Source: Lysobacterales bacterium (GTDB lineage Bacteria; Pseudomonadota; Gammaproteobacteria; Xanthomonadales; SZUA-36). From it: DNA of 64,000 nt. The notes beneath the pieces were generated by a model. That model saw only the letters and a program-made list of their open reading frames with translations, ran no database searches and was not told the origin of the DNA. Location: the NCBI GenBank assembly GCA_013002505.1, contig JABDJL010000023.1, forward strand, positions 49,783 to 113,782. Direction: 5' to 3'. Within the stretch, counting starts at the first letter, position 1. Each line of letters starts with the position of its first letter. A program made the position numbers and the translations under genes. Shown piece after piece: positions 9,778 to 18,621 of this stretch.

Positions 9778-10311
9778 TCAAAGTGAAGCCATCTTTCCGT
9801 AATCCAGTTCCCACTGGTGTTGGTATATCTGTGCCAGGTCGAGCAGCAGGTTGACTCTTTGCCCCCACAAATTGACCGAATCCGGTGAATAGCTGAGTTC
9901 ATGGTCAACCTGGGCCACCAGGTCCTGTAATTCAGCGATATACACCGCTGAATCAGCCGGCATGGACCCGCTGCCTTGCCGCATACCGCGCAATTGCTGT
10001 TCGAGGGTCTGCGACAGCGCAATCAGCGATTCCAGGCTGTCGTCACCGCCATCGGCAAGTTGTTCCGTTACGGGCAGCGATGCCGGTCCGGCACCAGGAA
10101 TATTCTCACTGGCCAGCCTCAGCGTCAGGCCAAAAGCCATGACCAGGCTGGCCGCCAAAGCCAGCCACGTGACGCGTTTCCGGTTACGGCTGCGCTCCTC
10201 GAGTGCAGCACGAATCCCGGGCCAGCCATCCTGCTGCGGCTCTATCCAGTCAAGGTGGCGCAAACCGAGAGGGTCGCGCGCTTGGTCAAACTTTTCATTC
10301 AATTCATTCAT
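9778..10311 (-). CDS. Probable membrane-bound anti-sigma factor
   Basis: From the ATG at 10311 the protein has about 177 residues. It comprises an N-terminal cytoplasmic segment of about 45 residues, one transmembrane helix (RVTWLALAASLVMAFGLTLRLA) and a periplasmic C-terminal helical domain of about 110 residues. This is the topology of anti-sigma factors encoded beside ECF sigma genes. The start forms an ATGA overlap with the sigma stop, decisive evidence for coupling; a TTG at 10320 is the alternative. No zinc-binding HxxxCxxC motif is visible, so it is not a ZAS-type anti-sigma. The assignment rests mainly on position and topology. Confidence 0.68.
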   Translation of the reverse strand: MNELNEKFDQARDPLGLRHLDWIEPQQDGWPGIRAALEERSRNRKRVTWLALAASLVMAFGLTLRLASENIPGAGPASLPVTEQLADGGDDSLESLIALSQTLEQQLRGMRQGSGSMPADSAVYIAELQDLVAQVDHELSYSPDSVNLWGQRVNLLLDLAQIYQHQWELDYGKMASL

Positions 10312-10877
10312 GATGCGCAAATGTTCTGTGATTTTTCGGCCAATGCCATCACCTCGCGTAAACGTGCGCGGGCGCGGGCCAGGCGGGTCTTGGAGAAGCT
10401 CTCCGTCTTGGAAAACAGGCCAGCGATTTCCCGGTGTCGATAGCCTTCGACATCGTGCAACCAGACGATGGCCCTGTCCGTGCTGCTGAGTTGGTCGAGG
10501 GCCGATTCCAGGTCCATTGCAACCCCCATCTGCTCCTGCTGACCGCTGTCGCTGGCCTGGTAATCCTCAAACTCGATATGTTCCGCAGAAGGCTGTCGCC
10601 GGATCGCCGAAATGGCATGATTGACCACCACCCGGCGAAGCCAGCCCCAGAAGGGCGCGTCGCCGCGAAATTGCCGGATTTTCCTGAACACCGTGATAAA
10701 CGCCTCCTGGCAAATGTCGTTGGCCATTTCCGGGCAGCGGCAAATGCGAATTGCAGTATTGAAAGCCGGTCTTTGATACTTCCTGTAAATCTTTTCACAG
10801 GCATCCAGGTCGCCCCGGCGAGCACCCGCCAGGACCAGTTCATCGAGTGCAATATCGAAACCGGATTCAGCCATCAT
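10308..10877 (-). CDS. ECF-type RNA polymerase sigma factor
   Basis: The protein is 189 residues, the usual ECF size. Region 2 appears as YQRPAFNTAIRIC and DICQEAFITVFRKIRQFRGDAPFWGWLRRVVVNHA, the latter including the conserved -10-recognising helix. Region 4 appears as LDQLSSTDRAIVWLHDVEGYRHREIAGLFSKTESFSKTRLARARARLRE. It would direct core polymerase to a small envelope or stress regulon. It is followed by the coupled anti-sigma gene and a PDZ protein on the same strand. No SD is visible upstream of the double ATG, so translation may be leaderless or the start may lie slightly further downstream. Confidence 0.9.
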   Translation of the reverse strand: MMAESGFDIALDELVLAGARRGDLDACEKIYRKYQRPAFNTAIRICRCPEMANDICQEAFITVFRKIRQFRGDAPFWGWLRRVVVNHAISAIRRQPSAEHIEFEDYQASDSGQQEQMGVAMDLESALDQLSSTDRAIVWLHDVEGYRHREIAGLFSKTESFSKTRLARARARLREVMALAEKSQNICAS

Positions 10878-11030
10878 TGGTTAAGACGGTGGTTTGCAGG
10901 AAAAGGTCGCAGTATTTGCATTGAATTTTTCAGGTACCGTAATGCAGCGGTTGAGCGATCATGATAACGGCGCCCGATCGCAAAATGACAGGCCAGGCGG
11001 GCTAAAATTGGCGTATTGCGAAACGGACAG

Positions 11031-11555
11031 ATGACCATGCCCAGGTGGAGACCGCCAGCACCCGCTTCGAGCCCGTACATCACTGCGCCGGGCGCCGAGG
11101 CCCTGAAACGCGAACTGAAAGAACTTTGGGGCAAGAAGCGACCGGAAGTGGTTCGGGCGTTATCTGCCGCTGCCGCGGAGGGTGACCGTTCAGAAAATGC
11201 TGAGTACATTTACCGCAAGAAGCAACTCGGCGAAATAGACCGCCGTATTCGGTACCTGGGGAAACGCCTCGAAATCATCAGGATCGTTGACCAGGCGCCG
11301 GCAGATCCGTCAAAAATCCGTTTTGGCGCGTGGGTCACCCTGCGCTCGGCGGACGGCAAACAATTCTCCTACCGTATCGTCGGCGCCGATGAGACGCGTG
11401 CCAGGGAGGGCTGGATTTCGATTGACTCACCTGTTGCACGAAGCCTGTTGGGCGCCGCCATCGGTGACCAGGTCAAGGTCGCGCTTCCACAAGCAACCCG
11501 GGAACTGGAAGTGCTTGAAATCACATACGAAATTGAAAACCCTGGCCAAGCGTGA
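11031..11555 (+). CDS. greB: Transcription elongation factor GreB
   Basis: The N-terminal coiled coil contains [19 protein letters not shown] and the acidic tip [22 protein letters not shown], which enters the polymerase secondary channel to stimulate cleavage of backtracked RNA. The C-terminal FKBP-like domain reads [13 protein letters not shown] to [19 protein letters not shown]. The YIYRKKQL after SENAEY and the overall length are GreB-like rather than GreA-like. Possible starts are TTG 11016, ATG 11031 and ATG 11037; I use 11031. The gene is divergent from the ECF sigma factor. Confidence 0.9.
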   Translation: MTMPRWRPPAPASSPYITAPGAEALKRELKELWGKKRPEVVRALSAAAAEGDRSENAEYIYRKKQLGEIDRRIRYLGKRLEIIRIVDQAPADPSKIRFGAWVTLRSADGKQFSYRIVGADETRAREGWISIDSPVARSLLGAAIGDQVKVALPQATRELEVLEITYEIENPGQA

Positions 11556-11572
11556 AATTTTTATTTTCTACC

Positions 11573-11600
11573 CTTGAAATTTCGCGATTCATTCCCATTT
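11573..11600 (+). promoter_or_regulatory. Sigma-32-like heat-shock promoter of the hsp20 gene
   Basis: CTTGAAA lies at 11573-11579 and CCCATTT at 11594-11600, with a 14-base spacer. This closely matches the sigma-32 consensus CTTGAAA-N11-16-CCCCAT-T. It sits about 100 bases upstream of a small heat-shock gene, just after greB. A transcript starting a few bases downstream would carry the structured leader described next. Confidence 0.8.
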
Positions 11601-11604
11601 TTTA

Positions 11605-11696
11605 AACCGTAGCCGCCGCAAGGGGCTACACATCGCTTCCCGCTTGATTGGGGAAGTCACTCAACAAACCGAATTGCTTCAAAGGAGAATACGGTA
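11605..11696 (+). ncRNA. ROSE-like RNA thermometer in the hsp20 5' leader
   Basis: The leader between the sigma-32 promoter and the hsp20 ATG can form three hairpins. The first pairs GTAGCC (11609-11614) with GGCTAC (11624-11629) and can close on a GCAA tetraloop. The second pairs CTTCCC (11636-11641) with GGGAAG (11651-11656). The third pairs TTGCT (11674-11678) with the ribosome-binding site AGGAG (11683-11687) through a TCAA loop and an internal G-G mismatch. The U(U/C)GCU sequence opposite the SD with an unpaired G is the hallmark of ROSE thermometers, which control small heat-shock genes. The structure is inferred by eye and was not folded computationally. Confidence 0.6.
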
Positions 11697-12164
11697 ATGA
11701 ATACATTTGACTTTAAACCGCTATACAGAACATCGGTCGGTTTCGACCGCCTCGCCAATCTGCTCGCCGCCGCGACGCGCTTGGAGCAGGGCAACAGTTA
11801 TCCGCCCTACAACATCCGGTCTGAAGCGGAGAATCGCTACCAGATCACGATGGCCGTGGCTGGGTTTTCAGATGAAGACCTCTCCATCACCTACGAACAA
11901 AACACCCTGACGGTGACTGGTGAGCGCGAGCAGGAGGATGCAGAAACATCCGAATACCTGTACCGCGGTATCGCCAATCGCTCGTTCAAGCGCGTTTTCA
12001 ACCTCGCAGACCATGTTCAGGTAACCGGCGCCAAGCTGGAAAATGGACTGTTGAACATTTTCCTCGAGCGTGAATTGCCCGAGGCGATGAAACCGCGCAA
12101 GATTGAAATTTCCTCCTCCCAGGGCCGCTTACTTGACGCTGATAAGGCCGAAAAAGCCGCCTGA
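11697..12164 (+). CDS. Hsp20/IbpA-family small heat-shock protein
   Basis: The 155-residue protein has an alpha-crystallin domain. An N-terminal segment (FDFKPLYRTSVGFDRLANLL) is typical of IbpA-like proteins. The beta-sandwich carries YQITMAVAGFSDEDLSI, LTVTGERE, YLYRGIANRSFKRVFNLADHVQVTGAKLENGLLNIFLERE. It would hold unfolding proteins for later refolding by DnaK/ClpB. AAGGAG lies nine bases before the ATG. Expression is probably controlled twice, by a sigma-32-like promoter and by a ROSE-like hairpin over the SD, and a strong terminator follows, so the gene is monocistronic. Confidence 0.93.
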   Translation: MNTFDFKPLYRTSVGFDRLANLLAAATRLEQGNSYPPYNIRSEAENRYQITMAVAGFSDEDLSITYEQNTLTVTGEREQEDAETSEYLYRGIANRSFKRVFNLADHVQVTGAKLENGLLNIFLERELPEAMKPRKIEISSSQGRLLDADKAEKAA

Positions 12165-12177
12165 AACGCAAACCAGG

Positions 12178-12204
12178 GAAGGCGCCTTCGGGCGCCTTCT
12201 TTCT
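12178..12204 (+). terminator. Rho-independent terminator of the hsp20 gene
   Basis: A nine-pair stem, GAAGGCGCC (12178-12186) with GGCGCCTTC (12191-12199), closes on a TTCG tetraloop and is followed by a T-rich run. It separates hsp20 from the ArsR-family gene. Confidence 0.85.
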
Positions 12205-12240
12205 TGACCTTTATTTCGATATATATAAAAATATCTAAAT
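12204..12240 (+). promoter_or_regulatory. Putative promoter/operator of the sdpRI-like pair
   Basis: A TTGACC (-35-like) at 12204-12209 is followed by an AT-only stretch containing the inverted repeat GATAT (12218-12222) and ATATC (12231-12235), ending directly at the ATG. ArsR/SdpR repressors bind AT-rich inverted repeats over their own promoter, so this is a candidate autoregulatory operator. No SD is visible, and the transcript may be leaderless. Confidence 0.4.
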
Positions 12241-12528
12241 ATGAGTGAACACGGCGAAAATCTTTTCAAGGCCCTGGCGGATCGCCAGCGGCGCAAGATC
12301 CTGGAAATGCTGCGTCGCGGTGAGTTGGCCGCAGGTGACATTGCCAGCGCCCTGGAACTTGCGCCGGCCACTGTCTCGCATCACCTGGCAAAACTGAAAG
12401 CTGCCAACCTTGTCAGGACACGTCGTGCCGGACAACAACGCATCTATGCGCTGAACGTGTCGGTCGTGGAAGAAGCATTGCTGCTGATTGCCGGCCTGCT
12501 GAAATCGGAAAAGGAGCACGAGCAATGA
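12241..12528 (+). CDS. ArsR-family (SdpR-like) transcriptional repressor
   Basis: This 95-residue winged-helix protein reads LFKALADRQRRKILEMLRRGELAAGDIASALELAPATVSHHLAKLKAANLV, the autorepressor pattern of SdpR-type ArsR proteins, with the recognition helix PATVSHHLAKL. It lacks the metal-binding Cys motif ELCVCDL, so it is probably not an arsenic or metal sensor. It overlaps the next gene by ATGA (12525-12528), and the neighbour is an SdpI-like membrane protein. The pair matches the sdpR-sdpI arrangement of Bacillus, where the membrane partner sequesters the repressor. That mechanism is inferred here. Confidence 0.88.
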   Translation: MSEHGENLFKALADRQRRKILEMLRRGELAAGDIASALELAPATVSHHLAKLKAANLVRTRRAGQQRIYALNVSVVEEALLLIAGLLKSEKEHEQ

Positions 12529-13184
12529 AACTAAGCCGACTCAACTGGATGACCGGCATGGTGCTGGTGACCATGTTTGCAATCGCAGCCTGGTACATGC
12601 CGCAGTTGCCGGACCCGGTACCCACGCACTGGAATGCGGCTGGTGAAGTGGACGGTTGGACGCCGAAACCCTGGGGGGTGTGGTTATTACCGGTCATTTC
12701 GATGGCCACGTTTGTCGTGTTGTTGGTGCTGCCTGTCATTTCACCGAAGGGCTTTCGCCTCGAACAGTCGCGTAAGGCATATGACGTCGTCATTTTCGTC
12801 GTCGTTTGCTTCATGGCGCTGACGGAAGTGTTTTCATTCAGGTCAGCGGTTTCCGGGGGCCAGGAACTCATGCAATTTGTGCCGGTCGCGATCGGCATGC
12901 TTTTTCTCGTCCTGGGCAACTACCTGGGTAAATTTCAGAAAAACTTTTTCGTTGGCATTCGCACACCCTGGACGCTGGCCAGTGATGAGGTCTGGAATCG
13001 CACGCACCGCTTGGGAGGATATGTATTCATGGCCGGGGGCGCGGTGATTATCCTGACCGGCCTGCTGGGTCTGGGCGTGGAATGGTTCGTCGCCACGGCG
13101 ATATTGGTGGCACTGATTCCGACCGTGTATTCGCTGCTGCTATATCGCCGCCTCGAGGGTTTCGACGATAACGACAAGCCCTGA
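12525..13184 (+). CDS. SdpI-family (DUF1648) membrane protein
   Basis: The 219-residue protein begins with a DUF1648 segment (ITLP-like TWYMPQLPDPVPTHWNAAGEVDGW) and has about six membrane helices. It also carries the SdpI motif FVGIRTPWTLASDEVWNRTHRLGGYVFMAGG. In Bacillus, SdpI gives immunity to the SdpC toxin and binds the SdpR repressor. Here no toxin gene is visible nearby, so a stress-sensing or general membrane role is equally possible. It is translationally coupled to the ArsR-family repressor. Confidence 0.85.
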   Translation: MKLSRLNWMTGMVLVTMFAIAAWYMPQLPDPVPTHWNAAGEVDGWTPKPWGVWLLPVISMATFVVLLVLPVISPKGFRLEQSRKAYDVVIFVVVCFMALTEVFSFRSAVSGGQELMQFVPVAIGMLFLVLGNYLGKFQKNFFVGIRTPWTLASDEVWNRTHRLGGYVFMAGGAVIILTGLLGLGVEWFVATAILVALIPTVYSLLLYRRLEGFDDNDKP

Positions 13185-13229
13185 TTTCGCAGGCCTTGCA
13201 CGCTCTGGAGCGCTGATTTAGTCTGCAGG

Positions 13230-14018
13230 TTGTTTCCAGCGTCAACGGCGGTCGTGCGAAAAATCCTGTTTTGGCCCTACCAGCTTTACGCCTGGCTGTT
13301 TTTCTTTCCGGTGGCGTCCATCATCACCATCATTGCCGGATGGCTGGTGGTCATCCTGTCATGGCTGGTTTCACCGCGCTGGGCTTCCAGGCACATTGCG
13401 CGGCGATGGGCGAAATTGCTCGCATTGCTGACACCGATGCCGGTCACCATCGAAGGTGCGCAACACGTTGATGATTCCCGCTCCTGCGTGGTAGTTGCCA
13501 ATCACGTCAGCCAGTTCGATATTCTCGCACTATACGGATGGCTGGACCTGGATCTGAAGTGGGTCATCAAGAAGGAACTGGAAAAGCTTCCCGGTATTGG
13601 TATCGGCTGCCGCAAAGCCGGTCATATATTTATCGATCGCAGAAACCCCGAGCAAGCACGCAGTGCGGTAAATGATGCCTTGGGGCGTATCAAGGACGGC
13701 ATCGGTATCCTGTTTTTCGCTGAAGGAACCCGCAGCCTGGACGGTCGCCTGTTGCCATTCAAAAAGGGCGCATTCCGAATCGCGGTGAACCAGGGACTGC
13801 CGGTGCTGCCCGTCACCGTGCTGGGCACGGAGAAGGTGCTTCCAGCCAAGACCATGAAATTGTTTCCTGGCCGCGCAAAAATCGTTGTTCACCCGATGAT
13901 CGAGCCGGTGCCGGACGACGCGAGATCACTCAATGACTTGATGAAACGCACCCGCGACTCCATAGCATCTGCATTACCCCATGCGGAAACCGCCGGCAAT
14001 GCAACTACAAAAACCTGA
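13230..14018 (+). CDS. 1-acyl-sn-glycerol-3-phosphate acyltransferase (PlsC family)
   Basis: This PlsC/LPLAT enzyme has 262 residues, with a hydrophobic N-terminus. It carries the catalytic H-x4-D in NHVSQFD (His92, Asp97), the glycerol-binding FIDRR motif (IFIDRRNP), the FAEGTRS motif (Glu165) and a late PVLPVTVLGTEKVLP block. These enzymes acylate lysophosphatidic acid to phosphatidic acid at the inner membrane. The start is TTG at 13230 or GTG at 13254, with no strong SD for either. It overlaps the rhomboid gene by 38 bases. Whether it is the main PlsC or a paralogue cannot be decided here. Confidence 0.9.
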   Translation: MFPASTAVVRKILFWPYQLYAWLFFFPVASIITIIAGWLVVILSWLVSPRWASRHIARRWAKLLALLTPMPVTIEGAQHVDDSRSCVVVANHVSQFDILALYGWLDLDLKWVIKKELEKLPGIGIGCRKAGHIFIDRRNPEQARSAVNDALGRIKDGIGILFFAEGTRSLDGRLLPFKKGAFRIAVNQGLPVLPVTVLGTEKVLPAKTMKLFPGRAKIVVHPMIEPVPDDARSLNDLMKRTRDSIASALPHAETAGNATTKT

Positions 14019-14718
14019 TCCGAGTTTCACGTCATCACGCAAGTCGCAGCGAAATTTCATGACCGCGTTGCAGGTTGGCTTGTGGGCTGCCGGAGTATTG
14101 TGGTTTATCACCATTACCAATGAGTACCTTGATCTGAACCTGGGGCGCTTCGGGCTCAGGCCCCGCGATGTGTTCGGGCTGTGGGGGGTATTGACGGCGC
14201 CGATGTTGCATGGTGGTCCGGAGCACATGTTTTCGAACACCGCACCTCTTATCGTCAGTATCACGACCATTCTTTACCTGTATCCCAATTCCTCGGTACG
14301 GGTTATTCCGATGATCTGGTTGGGATCGGGCCTGCTCGCCTGGTTTATCGGCCGGCCCAACATCCATATCGGCGCCAGTGGTTTTGTTTACGGCCTGCTG
14401 GCTTACGTGTTTGTCAGTGGCATGATTAGACAGGACATGCGATCCATCGCCGTCTCGATGCTGGTCTGGTTTCTTTATGGTTCGATGATTTGGGGCCTGC
14501 TTCCAATCAGACCCCAGATGTCATGGGAAATGCACCTGACCGGCGCCATCCTCGGTGTCGCCATGGCGCTGGTCTATCGCAAATGGGACCGGGTGCCGAT
14601 CAAACGCTACGAGTGGGAAGATGATGATACGGTACCGGAGTGGTTTCCAGAACCCAACCAGGAAAGCGAGGAACAGGATGACCACCCCGGGAACAGTGAC
14701 GGGCCGAACAGGAACTGA
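13981..14718 (+). CDS. Rhomboid-family intramembrane serine protease
   Basis: The protein has six or more membrane helices. The HxxxN motif EHMFSN is at His82-Asn86, the catalytic GASG contains Ser133, and the catalytic His is His185 in WEMHLTGAILG. The dyad is complete, so an active protease is expected, cleaving single-pass membrane proteins. The C-terminal tail is acidic and cytoplasmic, rich in Glu/Asp/Pro. Its start overlaps the acyltransferase gene, though ATG 13999 is a possible shorter start. The substrate is unknown. Confidence 0.88.
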   Translation: MRKPPAMQLQKPDPSFTSSRKSQRNFMTALQVGLWAAGVLWFITITNEYLDLNLGRFGLRPRDVFGLWGVLTAPMLHGGPEHMFSNTAPLIVSITTILYLYPNSSVRVIPMIWLGSGLLAWFIGRPNIHIGASGFVYGLLAYVFVSGMIRQDMRSIAVSMLVWFLYGSMIWGLLPIRPQMSWEMHLTGAILGVAMALVYRKWDRVPIKRYEWEDDDTVPEWFPEPNQESEEQDDHPGNSDGPNRN

Positions 14719-14724
14719 AAACCC

Positions 14725-15753
14725 ATGTTGAAAAAGGTCGCCTGGATGCTCGTTATCAGCCTGCTTGCGTTCCTGGTGGTCGCGCAGTTTCTGCCCCGCG
14801 AGCACCGTGTACAGCGCGGCATCTTTGTTGAACAACCGGCGTCGCTGGTTTTTACACTGTTGAACGGATACAGCCATTTCAATGAGTGGTCGCCATGGGC
14901 GGCCAGGGATGCATCAGCCCGCTACAGCGCTTCGGGACCGGATTATGGCACCGGCGCGCGGCTGGACTGGCAAGGCGATCCACGCATTGTTGGCACCGGC
15001 TGGCAGCGCATTACCTTCAGCGAGCCGCACCGGCGCATTGACATGCAGCTGGATTTTGGAGAACAGGGAACGGCCAACAGCAGCTTTCTCATCGATGAAG
15101 TGCAAGGCGGCACGGCATTGCAGTGGCAGTTCAGGACCGATGTAACCGAAGGGAAGGGTTACCTCGGCCGCGTGCTCGGCAGGTATTTCGGGCTGTTCCT
15201 GGAAAAATGGATTGGCGATGACTACGAGCAGGGGCTCGCGGCATTCAAACAGTACGCAGAAACCTTTCCGGGAACAGACTTCGCTGCTGCCGATATCAAG
15301 CTGGTCGAAGCCGAGGCGCGCGAGATTCTGTATGTCGAAGGCCAAAGCGGGCATGACCCCGACGAAGTGGCGCAGGCGCTGGCCAGTGCGTTTGGGGAAG
15401 TCATCCGGTTTCTAGCCGAACAGGAAATCGAACTGGCCGGGCAGCCCATGGCCATCACGCGTCAATGGGATGATGACCGGTATTTCTTCGAGGCGGCACT
15501 TCCGGTGTCACGGCTTCCTGAAAGCACCAATGGCCGTGTCATGGCAGGAATGTCTCCTCAGGGCAGGGCGGTGCGTCTCGTCCATACCGGGCCGTACGAC
15601 CAAATGCGGGATGCTTACGACGAACTCAGCGCATGGATGGCGGCCCATCGAATCGAGGCGGGGGAAGTATCCTGGGAGCACTACATCAGCGATCCGGGTA
15701 GTACCCCGGCGCAAGACCTGGTGACGCACATTTATTTCCTGGTCGGAGACTGA
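14725..15753 (+). CDS. SRPBCC-domain protein fused to a GyrI-like effector-binding domain
   Basis: After an N-terminal membrane anchor (VAWMLVISLLAFLVVAQFL) comes a SRPBCC/polyketide-cyclase-like domain, residues 30-165, with VEQPASLVFTLLNGYSHFNEWSPW. A GyrI-like (AraC effector-binding) domain follows at about 190-340, with VHTGPYDQMRDAYDELSAWM and the closing HYISDPGSTPAQDLVTHIYFLV. Both domains bind hydrophobic small molecules. The combination with an anchor is seen in uncharacterised bacterial proteins. It follows the rhomboid gene by six bases. I cannot name a ligand. Confidence 0.82.
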   Translation: MLKKVAWMLVISLLAFLVVAQFLPREHRVQRGIFVEQPASLVFTLLNGYSHFNEWSPWAARDASARYSASGPDYGTGARLDWQGDPRIVGTGWQRITFSEPHRRIDMQLDFGEQGTANSSFLIDEVQGGTALQWQFRTDVTEGKGYLGRVLGRYFGLFLEKWIGDDYEQGLAAFKQYAETFPGTDFAAADIKLVEAEAREILYVEGQSGHDPDEVAQALASAFGEVIRFLAEQEIELAGQPMAITRQWDDDRYFFEAALPVSRLPESTNGRVMAGMSPQGRAVRLVHTGPYDQMRDAYDELSAWMAAHRIEAGEVSWEHYISDPGSTPAQDLVTHIYFLVGD

Positions 15754-15760
15754 CGGGCAA

Positions 15761-16675
15761 CTAGTCCGGCGCTACGGGCGCCGCTGCGGGATCACCGATC
15801 GCAAGCTTGCGTTCCCGGAACAGGATATACAAACCACAGGCAATGATGACGGCACTGCCCAGCCAGGTCCTCAGCGTGGGCAATTCGCCCCAAAACCACC
15901 AGCCGTACAAGACAGCCCAAAACATGTGCAGGTATTCGAATGGCGCGATTACGGCCGCTGAAGCCCTGCGAAAAGCGGCCGTCAAAACCAACTGGCCGAG
16001 TGTGCCACTGACCGCCAGGACCACGAACCACGGCCAGTGCTCCCAGCGCAGGTCAACCCACGCCTGCCACGCAAAAAAAGCTGTACCCAATCCGATCAGC
16101 CCGGTGTACCAGAATGCGATCGTCATGCTGTGTTCATTGCGGCCCAGGCTGCGCAGCAGTAATACCACGAAGGTGTAACTGACCACGGCCACCAGCGCCA
16201 TGACCGAGCCATAAGAGAGCAGGGACGACGCCCCCGGTTTCAGAACCACCAGTACGCCCCCGAAGCCGATCATTGCAGCCACCAGCCGCACCGTGCCGGC
16301 GGGCTCTTTCATGATGACGCCGCTCAGCACGGTTATCAGCAGCGGCGCTGCGAAAAAAATGGCATAAGCATCGGCCAATGGCAATTCCCGAAAGCACTCC
16401 GCAACGGCATAAAGCATCACGATGCCGATCAAGGCCCTGAGCAGGTGATGGCGCAAGCGCGCGGGGCGGAACAGTTTCCGGTTACGCAACAATATCCAGG
16501 CCGCAAACCACGGAGCAGAAAACAGGCAACGCAGGAAAACTACCTGAATGCTCGGATAGGATTCAACCAGCCGCTTGATCGAAACATCCATCGTGGCGAG
16601 CAGGAAGATGGCCAGCAACATGAAGGTAATGGCCGAGATTGAATCCTGCCTTACCGCATGGCCTCCGGAATTCAA
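15761..16675 (-). CDS. DMT-superfamily (EamA) transporter
   Basis: This 304-residue protein has ten predicted membrane helices in two EamA repeats. The repeats are visible as LPLADAYAIFFAAPLLITVLSG in the first half and ASAAVIAPFEYLHMFWAVLYGWWFWGE in the second. It would move a small metabolite across the inner membrane, and related proteins include RarD- and RhtA-like exporters. The start is TTG at 16675, forming a TTGA overlap with the aat stop, so the gene is coupled to aat. The substrate cannot be predicted. Confidence 0.85.
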   Translation of the reverse strand: MNSGGHAVRQDSISAITFMLLAIFLLATMDVSIKRLVESYPSIQVVFLRCLFSAPWFAAWILLRNRKLFRPARLRHHLLRALIGIVMLYAVAECFRELPLADAYAIFFAAPLLITVLSGVIMKEPAGTVRLVAAMIGFGGVLVVLKPGASSLLSYGSVMALVAVVSYTFVVLLLRSLGRNEHSMTIAFWYTGLIGLGTAFFAWQAWVDLRWEHWPWFVVLAVSGTLGQLVLTAAFRRASAAVIAPFEYLHMFWAVLYGWWFWGELPTLRTWLGSAVIIACGLYILFRERKLAIGDPAAAPVAPD

Positions 16676-17397
16676 GTACCTGTCTCCAGTGCGGCTTTGA
16701 ATGATTGGTCCGGAGCCGGCCTGGCCACGTGCCGTTGCAGCAACTGGATGAATTCGTCGCGGTCAATGGTGCACGCGCCCATGCTTTCCAGGTGGGGATT
16801 ACTGACCTGGCAATCCAATATTGGAAAATGCCACTGTGCCAGCTGCCTGCACAGGTGAACCAGTATGATTTTGCTTGCATCGCGCATATCGCTGTACATC
16901 GATTCACCAAAAAAAACCCGCCCCAGGGACAGCCCGTACAGACCACCCACCAAGCGACCGGCTTTCCAGATTTCGATGGAATGTGCGAGCCCCATGCGAT
17001 GCAGGCGACCGTAGGCCTCCATCATAGAGGTTGTTATCCAGGTTCCGGGCTGGCCGTCGCGGGGCTTTGCACAACCAAGCACGACGTCCGCAAAAGCACT
17101 GTCGGCGGTGATCCGGTATCCGCCCCTGGCCATCGTGCGTTGCAGGCGCCTCGTCACACGTATGGCGGCCGGGTCAAGCACACAGCGCCGGGCCGGGCTC
17201 CACCAAAGTATCGGCTGATCATCCGAGAACCAGGGGAAAATGCCATGGTGGTATGCGTGGATCAGCCGGACCGGATCGAGATCTCCGCCCCAGGCCAACA
17301 GTCCGTCCGGATCAGCCAGCGCTTCGCCGGGATCAGGAAAGTCCGAAGCGGGGTCTGCGCCCAATTGGGGGATCATCAGGGAAGGACGTTGCTCCAT
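16672..17397 (-). CDS. aat: Leucyl/phenylalanyl-tRNA--protein transferase
   Basis: The 241 residues match Aat closely. The markers are FPDPGEALADPDGLLAWGGDLDPVRLIHAYHHGIFPWF, WWSPARRCVL, GGLYGLSLGRVFFGESMYS and ILDCQVSNPHLESMGA. The enzyme adds Leu or Phe to N-terminal Arg/Lys proteins, creating N-degrons for ClpAP. It lies 24 bases downstream of trxB on the same strand. The trxB-aat neighbourhood next to ftsK is the gammaproteobacterial arrangement, but the cydDC genes found between them in Escherichia coli are absent. Confidence 0.95.
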   Translation of the reverse strand: MEQRPSLMIPQLGADPASDFPDPGEALADPDGLLAWGGDLDPVRLIHAYHHGIFPWFSDDQPILWWSPARRCVLDPAAIRVTRRLQRTMARGGYRITADSAFADVVLGCAKPRDGQPGTWITTSMMEAYGRLHRMGLAHSIEIWKAGRLVGGLYGLSLGRVFFGESMYSDMRDASKIILVHLCRQLAQWHFPILDCQVSNPHLESMGACTIDRDEFIQLLQRHVARPAPDQSFKAALETGT

Positions 17398-17421
17398 GCT
17401 GTACCGACCCTGGTTTGCGAT

Positions 17422-18435
<1,014 letters not shown>

Positions 18436-18549
18436 TTAAATCAGTTTGAGGCAGGCAGGACAGTTTCAAGAGTGGATTCTAACCGAATCAGACTGAATTC
18501 CCCACGTCGCTCGAATCGCGCCGCCTAAGCGCGGGACTATGGGCCGGTA

Positions 18550-18579
18550 TTGCAAAGTTGGTAATAGAAATAATAATAT
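18550..18579 (+). promoter_or_regulatory. Candidate sigma-70 promoter for ftsK
   Basis: TTGCAA (18550-18555) and TAATAT (18574-18579) are separated by 18 bases, inside an AT-rich part of the trxB-ftsK intergenic region and about 40 bases upstream of the ftsK start. This is a visual match to the sigma-70 consensus only. No lrp gene is present here, unlike in Escherichia coli. Confidence 0.45.
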
Positions 18580-18621
18580 TTATCAAAGTATTGCATTAAT
18601 TACCTTTCAGGAATTATAAGA

